The notes under the pieces are model-generated. The model was not told where the DNA came from, ran no database searches, and saw nothing but the letters and a program-made list of their open reading frames with translations. From assembly GCA_965237505.1 (NCBI GenBank), contig CBDEFR010000002.1:124001-188000 (forward strand): a stretch of 64,000 bases of DNA, given 5' to 3'. The position numbers and the translations under genes are program-made. Origin of the DNA: NVTR01 sp965237505. Its GTDB lineage: Bacteria; Pseudomonadota; Alphaproteobacteria; Rhodobacterales; Rhodobacteraceae. Positions 18,082 to 27,123 of this stretch are shown here, piece after piece. The first letter of the stretch is position 1, and every line of letters begins with the position of its first letter.

Positions 18082-19083
18082 ATGTCACTGGGATCACAAA
18101 TCGCGTGGGACGACACGATCTTGCCATTTCAGCTCGATCGGGCAGACATTCGCGGGCGCGTGGCCCGCCTGGACGGTGTGCTCAACGACGTTTTGGCGCA
18201 GCACGACTATCCGCAACCGATAGAGCCGCTGGTGGCCGAGGCCGTCCTGCTGACCGCCCTGATCGGCCAAACCATCAAACTGCGCTGGAAGTTGTCGCTG
18301 CAAATTCGTGGCAATCGTGCGGTGCGTCTGATCGCTACCGACTACTTTGGACCGGCGGCAGATGGCGAACCAGCACTGATCAGGGCCTACGCCAGTTACG
18401 ATGCCGACAGGCTCGACGTGGACGCACCGCCATTTGAACAGATCGGGCAGGGCTATCTTGCTTTGCTGATTGATCAGGGGCAGGGAACCACGCCCTATCA
18501 GGGCATAACGCCGATTGCCGGCGGCGCTTTGGCTGTCTGCGCCGAGGCGTATTTTGCCCAATCCGAACAATTGCCGACCAGGTTCGCGCTGTCTTTCGGC
18601 CAGTCTCAGACGCCGGGTGATAATATGCACTGGCGCGGCGGCGGGGTGATGTTGCAGCACATGCCCAAGGCTTCACCGTTGCTGGCCAACGAATGCGGGT
18701 CCGGTGACGGCGGTCTTCTGGATGCCAGCGACATTCTGCAGGGCGACGATGCGGAAAACTGGCGCCGGGCCAACCTGTTGCTTGATACGGTCGAAGAACT
18801 GGAACTGATCGGCCCCACGGTGCAGCCAACGGAACTGCTGGTTCGGTTGTTTCATGAAGAAGCACCGCGCGTGTTTGATCCGCAGGCGGTTGTCTTTGGC
18901 TGCATCTGCACGCCGGATCGGGTGCGCGAAAGCCTGTCGATCTATTCGTCACGCGACATCACGCACATGACGACAGACCAAGGCATCGTTACCGCCGACT
19001 GCCAGTTCTGTGGCCAGCATTATGAATTTGATCCAGACACGCTTGGATTTGAGGCACAGAGTAGCGCTGGTGTCGGGGCCTGA
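18082..19083 (+). CDS. hslO: Redox-regulated holdase chaperone Hsp33
   Basis: Hsp33 binds unfolding proteins under oxidative stress after losing zinc. The C-terminal zinc switch is complete: Cys274 and Cys276 in FGCICTPDR, and Cys307 and Cys310 in DCQFCGQ, of 333 residues. The substrate-binding N domain is recognisable (GQGYLALLIDQGQGTTPYQG, then ITPIAGG). The ATG at 18082 is preferred because GAGG precedes it and the family starts close to the DDTILPFQLD segment. It overlaps the Nudix gene, so hslO-nudix-cca is likely one transcription unit. Confidence 0.95.
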   Translation: MSLGSQIAWDDTILPFQLDRADIRGRVARLDGVLNDVLAQHDYPQPIEPLVAEAVLLTALIGQTIKLRWKLSLQIRGNRAVRLIATDYFGPAADGEPALIRAYASYDADRLDVDAPPFEQIGQGYLALLIDQGQGTTPYQGITPIAGGALAVCAEAYFAQSEQLPTRFALSFGQSQTPGDNMHWRGGGVMLQHMPKASPLLANECGSGDGGLLDASDILQGDDAENWRRANLLLDTVEELELIGPTVQPTELLVRLFHEEAPRVFDPQAVVFGCICTPDRVRESLSIYSSRDITHMTTDQGIVTADCQFCGQHYEFDPDTLGFEAQSSAGVGA

Positions 19084-19672
19084 ACTGCGCAACCTGATCC
19101 GAAGCGCGCTTGCGGTTTCAACCGCGGGCTCATCGGATTTTGACCTGAACCCGGATGTGCGCCTGCCGCCGAATCGCAAGCTGCGTCCGGCCGCCGTGTT
19201 GGTGCCGCTGCTGCAATTTGGCGACGAGGCCAGAGTGATTCTGACCAAACGATCATCTGCCCTGAACCACTATCCAGGCCAGATCGCCTTTCCGGGCGGC
19301 AAGGTGGACCGGGCCGACGGTGGCCCAGTTGCGGCCGCACTCAGGGAAGCCAGCGAAGAGATCGGGTTGCAGGCGGAAAATGTGGAAGTGCTGGGCACAT
19401 TGCCGGACCACGAAACCATCACACGCTTTAACGTCACACCGGTGCTTGGCTTGGTTCGAGAGCCGTTTGAATTCGTGCCAGAACCGGGTGAGGTGGAAGA
19501 GGTCTTTACCGTGCCATTTGCCCACGTCACCGACATTGAGCGGTTTCAAATTCAGTCGCGCGTGTGGCAGGGCGTGAACCGCTACTACTACACAGTGCCC
19601 TACGGACCGTATTACATCTGGGGCGCAACCGCACGCATCCTGCGCGGTCTAGCCGAAAGAATGGCACAGTGA
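19070..19672 (+). CDS. Nudix hydrolase, CoA pyrophosphatase type
   Basis: A CoA diphosphatase-like Nudix protein (NudL/CoaR group). Family features are RKLRPAAVLVPLLQFG, TKRSSALNHYPGQIAFPGGK and the Nudix box ending REASEEIGL. The start is uncertain: GTG 19070 gives the usual short N-terminus and a 14-bp overlap with hslO, while ATG 19022 is also open. Its stop overlaps the cca GTG (GTGA). It lies between hslO and cca, a frequent order in Rhodobacterales. Confidence 0.88.
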   Translation: MSGPELRNLIRSALAVSTAGSSDFDLNPDVRLPPNRKLRPAAVLVPLLQFGDEARVILTKRSSALNHYPGQIAFPGGKVDRADGGPVAAALREASEEIGLQAENVEVLGTLPDHETITRFNVTPVLGLVREPFEFVPEPGEVEEVFTVPFAHVTDIERFQIQSRVWQGVNRYYYTVPYGPYYIWGATARILRGLAERMAQ

Positions 19673-20814
19673 CGCAAATTAAGGGCTACTGGATTGAGAA
19701 CCCGGCCACACAAGATGTGATGGCGATGCTGGCGGATACCGGCCACCAGGCATTCTTTGTCGGCGGCTGTGTTCGCAACGCGCTTCTCGGCGTCGCGGTA
19801 GCGGATGTTGATATTGCAACCGACGCTGTGCCGGATCGCGTGATTGCACTTGCCGCAGCGCGCGGTCTGAAAACAATTCCGACAGGCATCGAGCATGGCA
19901 CCGTGACCGTCGTGTCCAAGGGCATCGCGCACCAAGTCACAACATTTCGCAAGGATATCGAAACTGACGGCAGGCACGCCATCGTGTCGTTTTCGGACAA
20001 TATCAACGACGATGCGCGACGCCGCGATTTCACCATGAACGCGCTTTATGCAGACCGACGCGGCACGGTTCTGAACCCAATCGGCGGCCTTGGCGATCTG
20101 CAGGCAGGAAAAGTTCGCTTCATCGATGATGCCGGTGCGCGGATCAAAGAAGACTACTTGCGGTCCTTGCGGTTTTTCCGGTTCCACGCCTGGTACGGCG
20201 ATCCCTCAGGCGGGCTGGACGCCGAGGCTTTGGCTGCCATTGCCGCAAATTTGGATGGACTGGACAGACTGTCGAGTGAACGCATTGGGGATGAATTTCG
20301 CAAATTGTTGTCTGCACCCGACCCCGCACCGGCAGTCGCCGCGATGGATCACGCCGGGGTTCTTGGCCGAATACTGCCCGGTGCCGACAGTCGCCCGCTG
20401 GCTTTGCTGGTTCACGCCGAAGCTGACGAACCCGCTGACCCAATGCGCCGCCTTGCGGCTCTGGGTGGCCAGGATGCGACGCAGCGGTTGCGCCTGAGCC
20501 GCAAAGAAGACCGGCAACTTGCGGTGCTGCGCGGTGGCGTTGCAAGCACGTCCAGCGTTGCAGCGATGGGTTACAGTCTGGGCGCGCGCGCGGCGATCGA
20601 CATCGTGATGCTGCAGGCCGCAATGTTCGAACGCGAGCCACCGCAGGATTTTCGCCATGCCGCGGCAAGAGGCGCTGCACAGGTGTTTCCGGTGCAAGCC
20701 GCAGACCTGGTGGAGGTGCTGCAAGGTGAAGCGCTTGGCCAACGGCTGAAACGGCTCGAAGAGCGCTGGATCCATTCCGATTTCGAATTGACCCGATCAC
20801 AGCTTCTGACTTGA
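19669..20814 (+). CDS. cca: CCA tRNA nucleotidyltransferase/poly(A) polymerase-family protein
   Basis: A class II nucleotidyltransferase of 381 residues that adds or repairs the tRNA 3' CCA end. The head domain shows FFVGGCVRNALLG, then VADVDIATDAVPDRV with the catalytic DxD, the template motif DDARRRDFTMNALYAD, and KEDYLRSLRFFRFHAWYG. The GTG at 19669 overlaps the Nudix stop by 4 bp, indicating coupling. No HD domain is evident. It is intact. Confidence 0.93.
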   Translation: MTQIKGYWIENPATQDVMAMLADTGHQAFFVGGCVRNALLGVAVADVDIATDAVPDRVIALAAARGLKTIPTGIEHGTVTVVSKGIAHQVTTFRKDIETDGRHAIVSFSDNINDDARRRDFTMNALYADRRGTVLNPIGGLGDLQAGKVRFIDDAGARIKEDYLRSLRFFRFHAWYGDPSGGLDAEALAAIAANLDGLDRLSSERIGDEFRKLLSAPDPAPAVAAMDHAGVLGRILPGADSRPLALLVHAEADEPADPMRRLAALGGQDATQRLRLSRKEDRQLAVLRGGVASTSSVAAMGYSLGARAAIDIVMLQAAMFEREPPQDFRHAAARGAAQVFPVQAADLVEVLQGEALGQRLKRLEERWIHSDFELTRSQLLT

Positions 20815-20845
20815 CGCACCTGGTCGCATGAACAAAACTCAAAAA

Positions 20846-20864
20846 AGGTCACACAATGTGACCT
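20846..20864. promoter_or_regulatory. Palindromic operator candidate upstream of lysE-type gene
   Basis: AGGTCACACAATGTGACCT is a perfect inverted repeat of 8-bp arms around a 3-bp centre. It ends a few bases before the ribosome-binding site AAGGAG and 13 bp before the TTG start of the LysE-family exporter. The position suggests binding by a dimeric repressor or a small hairpin over the leader. The regulator is not identified. Confidence 0.45.
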
Positions 20865-20877
20865 AAAGGAGAACCCT

Positions 20878-21474
20878 TTGAGCGCCGAAGCATTATTGTC
20901 TCTTGTCATGCTGGCCTTTGCCACGACCTGGACGCCGGGACCCAACAACGTGATGCTTGCAAGTTCGGGCGCGACGTTTGGTATGCGACGAACCGCACCG
21001 CATATTCTGGGCATCGTTTTCGGTTTGCCGGTGATGATAATTGGGGTTGGGTTTTTCCTTGGGCAAATATTTGAATCCAGCGCCACTGTTCGCGAGGTAA
21101 TTCGCTGGCTCGGTGTTGCGATCATGCTGTGGATCGCATGGAAAATCCTGTCGGCAGGTGGAATGTCGTCGGCAAAGGGCGGCGCGCGACCGATGCGGTT
21201 TCACGAAGCGGCGGCGTTTCAGTGGGTCAATCCCAAAGCCTGGGCAATGGTCATTGCGGTGACTTCTCAGTTCGTCACCGGCGACAACGCCTACACCACC
21301 ATCCCGATCATTGCGCTGGTGTTTTCGGCCGTCGGCCTGACCAGCGCCACCGGCTGGGCTGGGTTTGGCACCGCAATGACGCGGTGGTTGAAAACCCCGG
21401 GGCGTCTGGCGTGGTTCAATCGAACAATGGCACTGCTGATTGCGCTATCGGTGCTGTTCCTGTTTTTGGAATAG
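20878..21474 (+). CDS. LysE/RhtB-family amino acid exporter
   Basis: A 198-residue inner-membrane protein with about six hydrophobic segments. The LysE signature is near the N-terminus (TTWTPGPNNVMLASSGATFG), and FQWVNPKAWAMVIAV is the second conserved block. Such proteins export amino acids or related metabolites. The TTG start is supported by AAGGAG 7 nt upstream; no ATG fits the conserved N-terminus. A palindrome just upstream (20846-20864) suggests ligand-dependent repression. The substrate is unknown. Confidence 0.88.
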   Translation: MSAEALLSLVMLAFATTWTPGPNNVMLASSGATFGMRRTAPHILGIVFGLPVMIIGVGFFLGQIFESSATVREVIRWLGVAIMLWIAWKILSAGGMSSAKGGARPMRFHEAAAFQWVNPKAWAMVIAVTSQFVTGDNAYTTIPIIALVFSAVGLTSATGWAGFGTAMTRWLKTPGRLAWFNRTMALLIALSVLFLFLE

Positions 21475-21560
21475 GCACTGCAAGGCTCTCATTTCGTCAT
21501 GACGCGACGATAATTTGCCGCACCGCATAACCAGTAATTGCCATTGCTGAAGTTTTGGCT

Positions 21561-21710
21561 ATGCTGCCGCGAATGCTAAAAGGTCATAAGACATATCCGG
21601 GCGGGCGCGATTTTCATGGCGGCTTTCCGGCTGCGCCCGCGGGCGGAGTCTGTCTTGTGCTTGGGGCAGGAGCGTCAGGCATCGGCACCGGTAAAATGTA
21701 TACCGCGTAA
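21561..21710 (+). CDS. Small ORF, possible dehydrogenase N-terminal fragment
   Basis: The 286 bp between lysE and the ABC genes contain an open frame of 49 codons: MLPRMLKGHKTYPGGRDFHG, GFPAAPAGGVCLVLGAGASG, IGTGKMYTA. The LVLGAGASGIG segment resembles the nucleotide-binding turn of short-chain dehydrogenases, but nothing follows it. No clear ribosome-binding site is visible. It may be a relic rather than a gene; I do not recognise a family. Confidence 0.25.
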   Translation: MLPRMLKGHKTYPGGRDFHGGFPAAPAGGVCLVLGAGASGIGTGKMYTA

Positions 21711-21760
21711 GAGCCCGCCAAACCCGACCTTAACGTTTTTCTACATCGCTAAAATCATAG

Positions 21761-23608
21761 GTGAACGGCATGTACAGGCTGTTTGAGAACCTCGTCGATC
21801 CATTTAAGGAATACGAATCCGGACCCCCGCCCGCGACACTTTGGGCGTTTTTCAAAGAGCAACTGCGCCCGTTCAGGCGTTGGATTCCGCTGATGCTTTT
21901 GACTGGTTTGATGGTGGCCATGTTTGAAGCTTGGATGATATTTTATGCCGGCCGGTTGATTGACATCATGACCGCCGCCGGGCCTGCTGAATTCTGGGCC
22001 ACGCATAAAGGCGAAGTGCTGATCGTGGCGCTGTTGGTGATGTTTCTGCGCCCGGCGCTGATCGTGTTAAATCAGCTGTTTCTGCAACAGACGCTGGCCG
22101 GGAACATGCAGGAACGGGTGCGCTGGCGTTCGCACCGGCACATGCTGGGCCAGTCGATGAGCTTTTTTCAAAACGACTTTGCCGGGCGCCTGTCGAACCG
22201 GGTCATGCAGATGGGTCCGGCGGTTGAGGACAGCGTCTACATGATGTTCGAAGGCATCTGGTATTCGCTAACCTACATCGCCGGGGCGCTGATCATTCTG
22301 ATCACGATTGATCCACGAATATCGGTGCCGCTGCTGGTCTGGTTGTCGGCCTATCTGGCGTATACCAAATGGATCGCGGGCCGCGTCGCGGTTGCGTCGG
22401 AAAAGTGGTCGGATGCGCGTTCAATGGTGACCGGACGGGTGGTGGATGCTTACGCCAACATTGAAACGGTCAAGCTGTTTGCCGACGGCCCGCAAGAAGA
22501 GGCCTATGTGTTGTCGGCGATGCGCCGGCTGCGCCTGCGCCTGCAACGCTTTACCCGGTTGATGACCGAGCTGAATCTGGTTCTGAACCTGATCAACGGG
22601 GTGCTGTTTGTCGGTGTCATCGGCACTGCAGCCTATTTCTGGACCCTTGGCCAGGTGAGCATCGGCGAAGTCGCGGCGGTGTCGGCGCTGACGGTGCGCT
22701 TGAACGGCATGAGCGCCTGGATCATGTGGGTGACGATCGAAATGTTTGAACATGCCGGGGTGATCCGCGAAGGATTGCGCAGTGTGGCCGTTGCCCATTC
22801 CGTCGTCGACCAGAGCGATACGCAGCTAAAGGTGTCCAAAGGTGAAATCCGGTTCATGAACCTGAGCCACCACTATGGCCGCGACCACGGTGGACTTGAT
22901 AATGTTTCGCTTACCATCCATCCGGGCGAAAAGGTCGGGCTGATCGGGCGCTCGGGTGCCGGCAAGTCATCGTTGGTAAACCTGTTGCTGCGCTTTCGCG
23001 ACGCTGAAGGGGGTGCGATTCTTGTCGATGGCCAGAACATTGCCGAGGTCACGCAAGACAGCCTGCGCCGCGCAATCGGTGTAGTCACGCAGGAAAGCTC
23101 GCTATTGCACCGCTCGGTTCGTGCCAACATTCTATATGGTCAAAGTGATGCCGGCGACGACCAGATGATCCTTGCCGCCAGGCGGGCCGAGGCGCACGAA
23201 TTCATACTGGAACTTCAGGACCCGACCGGACGCAGCGGTTACAACGCCCATGTCGGCGAACGTGGTGTGAAGCTGTCAGGCGGTCAGCGCCAGCGTATCG
23301 CCATTGCCCGGATGATCCTCAAGAACGCGCCGATTCTGGTGCTCGACGAAGCGACCTCGGCACTAGACAGCGAAGTCGAGGCCGCCATCCAAAATACGCT
23401 TTATGGCGTCATGGAGGGAAAAACCGTCATTGCCATTGCGCACCGTCTGTCTACCATCAGCCGAATGGATCGTATCATTGTCTTGGATGAAGGCCGGATT
23501 GTGGAACAGGGCACCCACAACGACCTGCTTGCATCAAACGGCCTGTACGCGCGGTTTTGGAACCGGCAGTCCGGCGGGTTCATCCAGACCGAAGAGGTCG
23601 CGGCATGA
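21761..23608 (+). CDS. ABC exporter half-transporter (TMD-NBD), first of a pair
   Basis: A 615-residue fused membrane/ATPase exporter of the MsbA/multidrug type. About six membrane helices occupy residues 30-320. The ATPase has Walker A IGRSGAGKSSLVNLL, signature LSGGQRQRIAIARM, Walker B ILVLDEATSALDSE and the H-loop IAHRLSTI. GTG 21761 or ATG 21770 may start it. It overlaps the next ABC gene by ATGA, and both end in the same RFWNRQSGGFI motif, so they are paralogues forming a heterodimer. The substrate is unknown. Confidence 0.9.
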   Translation: MNGMYRLFENLVDPFKEYESGPPPATLWAFFKEQLRPFRRWIPLMLLTGLMVAMFEAWMIFYAGRLIDIMTAAGPAEFWATHKGEVLIVALLVMFLRPALIVLNQLFLQQTLAGNMQERVRWRSHRHMLGQSMSFFQNDFAGRLSNRVMQMGPAVEDSVYMMFEGIWYSLTYIAGALIILITIDPRISVPLLVWLSAYLAYTKWIAGRVAVASEKWSDARSMVTGRVVDAYANIETVKLFADGPQEEAYVLSAMRRLRLRLQRFTRLMTELNLVLNLINGVLFVGVIGTAAYFWTLGQVSIGEVAAVSALTVRLNGMSAWIMWVTIEMFEHAGVIREGLRSVAVAHSVVDQSDTQLKVSKGEIRFMNLSHHYGRDHGGLDNVSLTIHPGEKVGLIGRSGAGKSSLVNLLLRFRDAEGGAILVDGQNIAEVTQDSLRRAIGVVTQESSLLHRSVRANILYGQSDAGDDQMILAARRAEAHEFILELQDPTGRSGYNAHVGERGVKLSGGQRQRIAIARMILKNAPILVLDEATSALDSEVEAAIQNTLYGVMEGKTVIAIAHRLSTISRMDRIIVLDEGRIVEQGTHNDLLASNGLYARFWNRQSGGFIQTEEVAA

Positions 23609-25437
23609 GATTGGGCGATCTGATCGATCCGTTTCAGCGTGCAGACCGGGCGCCGCCGCGAACGCTTGCGGCGTTTTTCATGTGGGCACTGCAGGGCGCA
23701 ATGCCGGTTCTAAGCATCGCCGCCGTCTTGTCGGCGCTTGCCGGGACGTTAGAGGTCGTGACCGCGCTGCTGTTGGGTGCGGTGATTGACAGCGCGCTGG
23801 CCAGCGGCCCCAACACATTTTTCTTTGGTGAAAACGTCTGGCTAATGGCGGCGCTCATCGTCTTCTTCCTTGTCCTGCGCCCGGTCATTTTTGGTATTTC
23901 CGCCGCCGCCAACGGTATCGTGGTCGGCCCCAACGTGACGCCGCTGGTGCTGTCCCGATTGCATCGCTGGACAATGGGTCAGTCGGTGACATTCTTTGAC
24001 GATGATTTTGCCGGGCGAATTGCCCAGAAACAGATGCAGACCGCGCGGGCGCTGACCGATGTGGCAGTGGAACTGATCAACGTGGTCGCTTTTGCGCTGG
24101 CGTCATTGATCGGCTCGGCCTTGTTGCTGACCACGATCGACTGGCGCATCGCGCTGGTCCTGGCGGTATGGCTGATTTGTTACCTTGCCATGATCCGCTG
24201 GTTCATGCCGCGGGTGCGCCTGCGGTCCGGTGCGCGCGCCAATGCCCGCGCCGCGCTGACCGGGCAAATCGTCGATACGATCACCAATATCAAAACCGTC
24301 AAACTCTTCGCTCACGCTGATCACGAAGATCGCGTGGCCTTGTCCGCCATGCAGGAATTTCGCGAACGCGCACTGGCGTTTGGCACGCTTGCCGTGGTGT
24401 TCCGCTTTTCGCTGATGACGGTGGCGGGTGCTTTGCCGGTGCTTCTGATCGGTGGCGCACTGCTGTTATGGGCGCAAGGCACCGCGACTGCCGGCGATAT
24501 TGCAGCAGCCGGTGCGGTGGCGATCCGAATTGCGCAAATGACGGGGTGGGTAAGTTTTGCGCTCATGGGCATCTATTCCAGCATCGGCGAGGTTGAAGAC
24601 GGCATTCGCACCCTGACGCCGCCGCTATCCTTGACCGACGCCGATCACGCGGTTGAACTGACCAGCAGCGGCGCCATCAGGTTCAACGACGTCAGTTTTG
24701 CCTATGGCCGAAGACAGGGCGGCATCGACGGCATATCGCTTTGCATCGATCCCGGTGAAAAACTGGCCATCGTCGGGGCCTCGGGCGCCGGTAAATCCAC
24801 CTTGGTGGCGCTGGTCTTGCGGCTTTACGACCCCGAGGGTGGCTCGATCACCATAAATGGCCAGGACCTGCGCGACGTGACACAGGAAAGCCTGCGCCGA
24901 AAGATTGGCATGGTCACCCAGGAAACTTCGATGTTCAACCGCTCGGCGCGCGACAACATCCTTTATGGCCGCCCCGATGCCTCCGAAAATGCCATGCAGG
25001 ATGCCGCCATACGCGCCGTGGCGCATGACTTCATCCAGGACCTGCAAGATCACAAGGGCCGCACCGGATATGACGCCTATCTTGGCGAGCGCGGGGTGAA
25101 GTTGTCCGGCGGCCAGCGCCAGCGCATTGCCCTGGCGCGTGCGATCCTGAAAGACGCGCCGATCTTGGTGCTGGACGAAGCCACCAGCGCGCTTGACAGC
25201 GAAATAGAAGCCGAAATTCAGGCAGCACTTGCCACCGTGATGGAAGGTAAATCTGTCCTTGCCATCGCTCACCGTCTGTCGACCATCGCACGAATGGACC
25301 GGATCGTGGTGATGGATCAGGGGCGGATCGTCGAACAAGGCGCGCACCTAGAACTGCTGGCGCGTGGCGGGCTTTATGCCCGCTTCTGGAACCGGCAGTC
25401 AGGCGGTTTCATCGGAATTGCGCAGGCTGCCGAGTGA
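23605..25437 (+). CDS. ABC exporter half-transporter (TMD-NBD), second of a pair
   Basis: A 610-residue partner of the preceding half-transporter, coupled to it by a 4-bp ATGA overlap. It has six predicted membrane helices, Walker A VGASGAGKSTLVALV, signature LSGGQRQRIALARA, Walker B ILVLDEATSALDSE and the H-loop AIAHRLSTIARM. Both ATP sites of the heterodimer look canonical. Its stop overlaps the GTG of the downstream P-loop kinase (GTGA), making a three-gene operon. The cargo cannot be inferred. Confidence 0.9.
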   Translation: MRLGDLIDPFQRADRAPPRTLAAFFMWALQGAMPVLSIAAVLSALAGTLEVVTALLLGAVIDSALASGPNTFFFGENVWLMAALIVFFLVLRPVIFGISAAANGIVVGPNVTPLVLSRLHRWTMGQSVTFFDDDFAGRIAQKQMQTARALTDVAVELINVVAFALASLIGSALLLTTIDWRIALVLAVWLICYLAMIRWFMPRVRLRSGARANARAALTGQIVDTITNIKTVKLFAHADHEDRVALSAMQEFRERALAFGTLAVVFRFSLMTVAGALPVLLIGGALLLWAQGTATAGDIAAAGAVAIRIAQMTGWVSFALMGIYSSIGEVEDGIRTLTPPLSLTDADHAVELTSSGAIRFNDVSFAYGRRQGGIDGISLCIDPGEKLAIVGASGAGKSTLVALVLRLYDPEGGSITINGQDLRDVTQESLRRKIGMVTQETSMFNRSARDNILYGRPDASENAMQDAAIRAVAHDFIQDLQDHKGRTGYDAYLGERGVKLSGGQRQRIALARAILKDAPILVLDEATSALDSEIEAEIQAALATVMEGKSVLAIAHRLSTIARMDRIVVMDQGRIVEQGAHLELLARGGLYARFWNRQSGGFIGIAQAAE

Positions 25438-25957
25438 AACGGGTGATGATCGTCGGCGGCCCAGGTGCTGGCAAATCCACTTTGGCAATTGCCTTGGGCG
25501 AAATTACCGGACTGCCGGTTTATCACATGGATACTATCCACCATAAGCCGGGTTGGATTGAACGACCGCTGGAAGAAAAAATTCCAATGGTCAACGCAGT
25601 TGAAGCCAGGCACTGCTGGATTTTGGAGGGCGGCCTGTCAACCACATACCCAAACCGCTGCGCCAGGGCGGATACCGTGATCTGGCTCGACCTGCCGGTG
25701 ACGCTGCGCATGGGCCGCATCCTGAAACGCCGGGTGCAACTCCACGGAAAAACCCGCCCCGACCTGCCGGCAAACTGCCCGGAACGGCTGCTCCCGGAGT
25801 TCCTGGCATACATCGTCCGCACCCGAAACACAGGCCGCGAAAAATCGCCCAAACGATTGCCGACGCGCCGCATCTGACGGTCCACCACATCCGCACCACC
25901 AAGGGCGCAGAGACGTTTCTTGAGTGGCTGCAGCTTGACAAGACGGGTGCGGACTGA
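25434..25957 (+). pseudogene. P-loop adenylate kinase-like (topology-modulation/FlaR-type) protein, frameshifted
   Basis: It begins VKRVMIVGGPGAGKSTLAIA with a Walker A motif at residues 8-16 and shows the family segment LPVYHMDTIHHKPGWIER. After RNTGREK the frame slips: the five-A run at 25840-25844 would need six A to continue as KIAQTIADAPHLTVHHIRTT and end GADstop at 25957. As read, it ends early at 25877 with a foreign tail. The GTG start overlaps the upstream ABC gene by 4 bp. It is probably a nucleoside or small-molecule kinase of unknown substrate; the lost C-terminus is about 40 residues. Confidence 0.8.
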
Positions 25958-26090
25958 ACACTTTGGCTACCGCTTGTGAAACTGTTGGCGCAGATATCTC
26001 GAAAACGTCACAAATGAGCCTAGAAATTCGTATTCTGGAAGTGCAAGCTGCGGTAAAAAAGACATAGATCACGCGGGCAGAAACGACACC

Positions 26091-26582
26091 ATGCTGAATC
26101 GACGAAGTGCAATAGCAAGCGGGCTGGCCACAGCGCTGGTCGGTTGCTCGCCGATTCCCAGCCACGTGGGGCCCGAAGTGACGCGCGTTGTCGTGCAAAA
26201 GGCGCAGCGGCGGCTGTTTCTGTTGAACGGATCGACAGTGCTCAGGGTCTACGACATTGATCTGGGCTTTGCCCCGAAAGGCGCCAAACAGATCGCCGGC
26301 GACGGGAAAACGCCCGAGGGCGCCTATTACATTGACCGCAAAAACCCCAAAAGCAGCTTCCACCTGTCGCTTGGAATCTCATACCCCAACCAGCAAGACC
26401 TGGCCGAAGCCAGAACACTTAGTCTGGAACCCGGCGGCGATATTTTCATTCACGGCGCAAGCGGGCGGCTTGGAAAGCGCGGAACCGATTGGACCTACGG
26501 TTGCATTGCAGTGACCAATCAGGAAATCGAAGAGATATATTCGATGGTCAACAAAGGCACGCAAGTCGATCTTAACCCTTGA
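26091..26582 (+). CDS. YkuD-domain (L,D-transpeptidase) lipoprotein
   Basis: A 163-residue protein with a lipobox (LATALVGCS, Cys near residue 19) after a short signal peptide, so it is probably attached to a membrane facing the periplasm. The YkuD catalytic region is intact: FIHGASGRLGKRGTDWTYGC, where the His and final Cys match the HXnSxGC-type motif, here TYGCIAV. Such enzymes form 3-3 peptidoglycan crosslinks or anchor lipoproteins. The CAP-domain lipoprotein gene converges 7 bp downstream, and a second YkuD gene lies beyond the IS. Confidence 0.9.
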   Translation: MLNRRSAIASGLATALVGCSPIPSHVGPEVTRVVVQKAQRRLFLLNGSTVLRVYDIDLGFAPKGAKQIAGDGKTPEGAYYIDRKNPKSSFHLSLGISYPNQQDLAEARTLSLEPGGDIFIHGASGRLGKRGTDWTYGCIAVTNQEIEEIYSMVNKGTQVDLNP

Positions 26583-26589
26583 AACCGGC

Positions 26590-27099
26590 TCAGCCGCCGG
26601 TGACCATAGTCCACCAGATCTTTCCACTTTCTTCCTGAAACCAGGCAAATCCCAGATCACGCGCATCCGGGTCCAGAATGACGTTGCGGGTGTCCGCCAA
26701 GACCATCCAGGCGGACAGGGTTTCAAGCTCGGTCTCGAAGGTTTCGGATATGTTCTCGCCAAGCGCTCGCCCCGGATAGCCGGTGCGCTGCACGCGATCA
26801 ATGAGCGAAGACCCGTCCGACCCAAAATGCCAGGGCCGGTTCTGAACCGACATGTCACGCGAGTGCGTGGCTGCCGCCGCCGTAAGTTGGGCGTTCAGCT
26901 TTACCGGCGTCGTGCCCGCCGCCTGCCGCAACACGTTGACAGCATCAAGCACGCGAAACTGAATTGCGCCACTGTCACGGGCCGCTATTTTGTAAACCCG
27001 CGGCAGCGGCTTGCCGTCGGTGCCCAAAGAAACGATCGGCGTTTCACATGCGGCGAGCCAAAAGACAGACGTCAGAAATAACACAAATACACGAAGCAT
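26590..27099 (-). CDS. CAP/SCP-domain lipoprotein
   Basis: A secreted CAP-superfamily protein. The start at 27099 is chosen because MLRVFVLFLTSVFWLAACET is a lipoprotein signal with the lipobox LAAC. Codons further upstream belong to the IS1595-family element. CAP motifs include AAATHSRDMSVQNRPWHFGS, ALGENISETF and LGFAWFQEESGKIWWTMVTG. The IS has inserted with its end 25 bp from the start codon, so the native promoter is probably displaced. Function of bacterial CAP proteins is mostly unknown; envelope-associated roles are likely. Confidence 0.88.
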   Translation of the reverse strand: MLRVFVLFLTSVFWLAACETPIVSLGTDGKPLPRVYKIAARDSGAIQFRVLDAVNVLRQAAGTTPVKLNAQLTAAAATHSRDMSVQNRPWHFGSDGSSLIDRVQRTGYPGRALGENISETFETELETLSAWMVLADTRNVILDPDARDLGFAWFQEESGKIWWTMVTGG

Positions 27100-27123
27100 G
27101 GGCCACCGAAGGAAAGTTGATTC

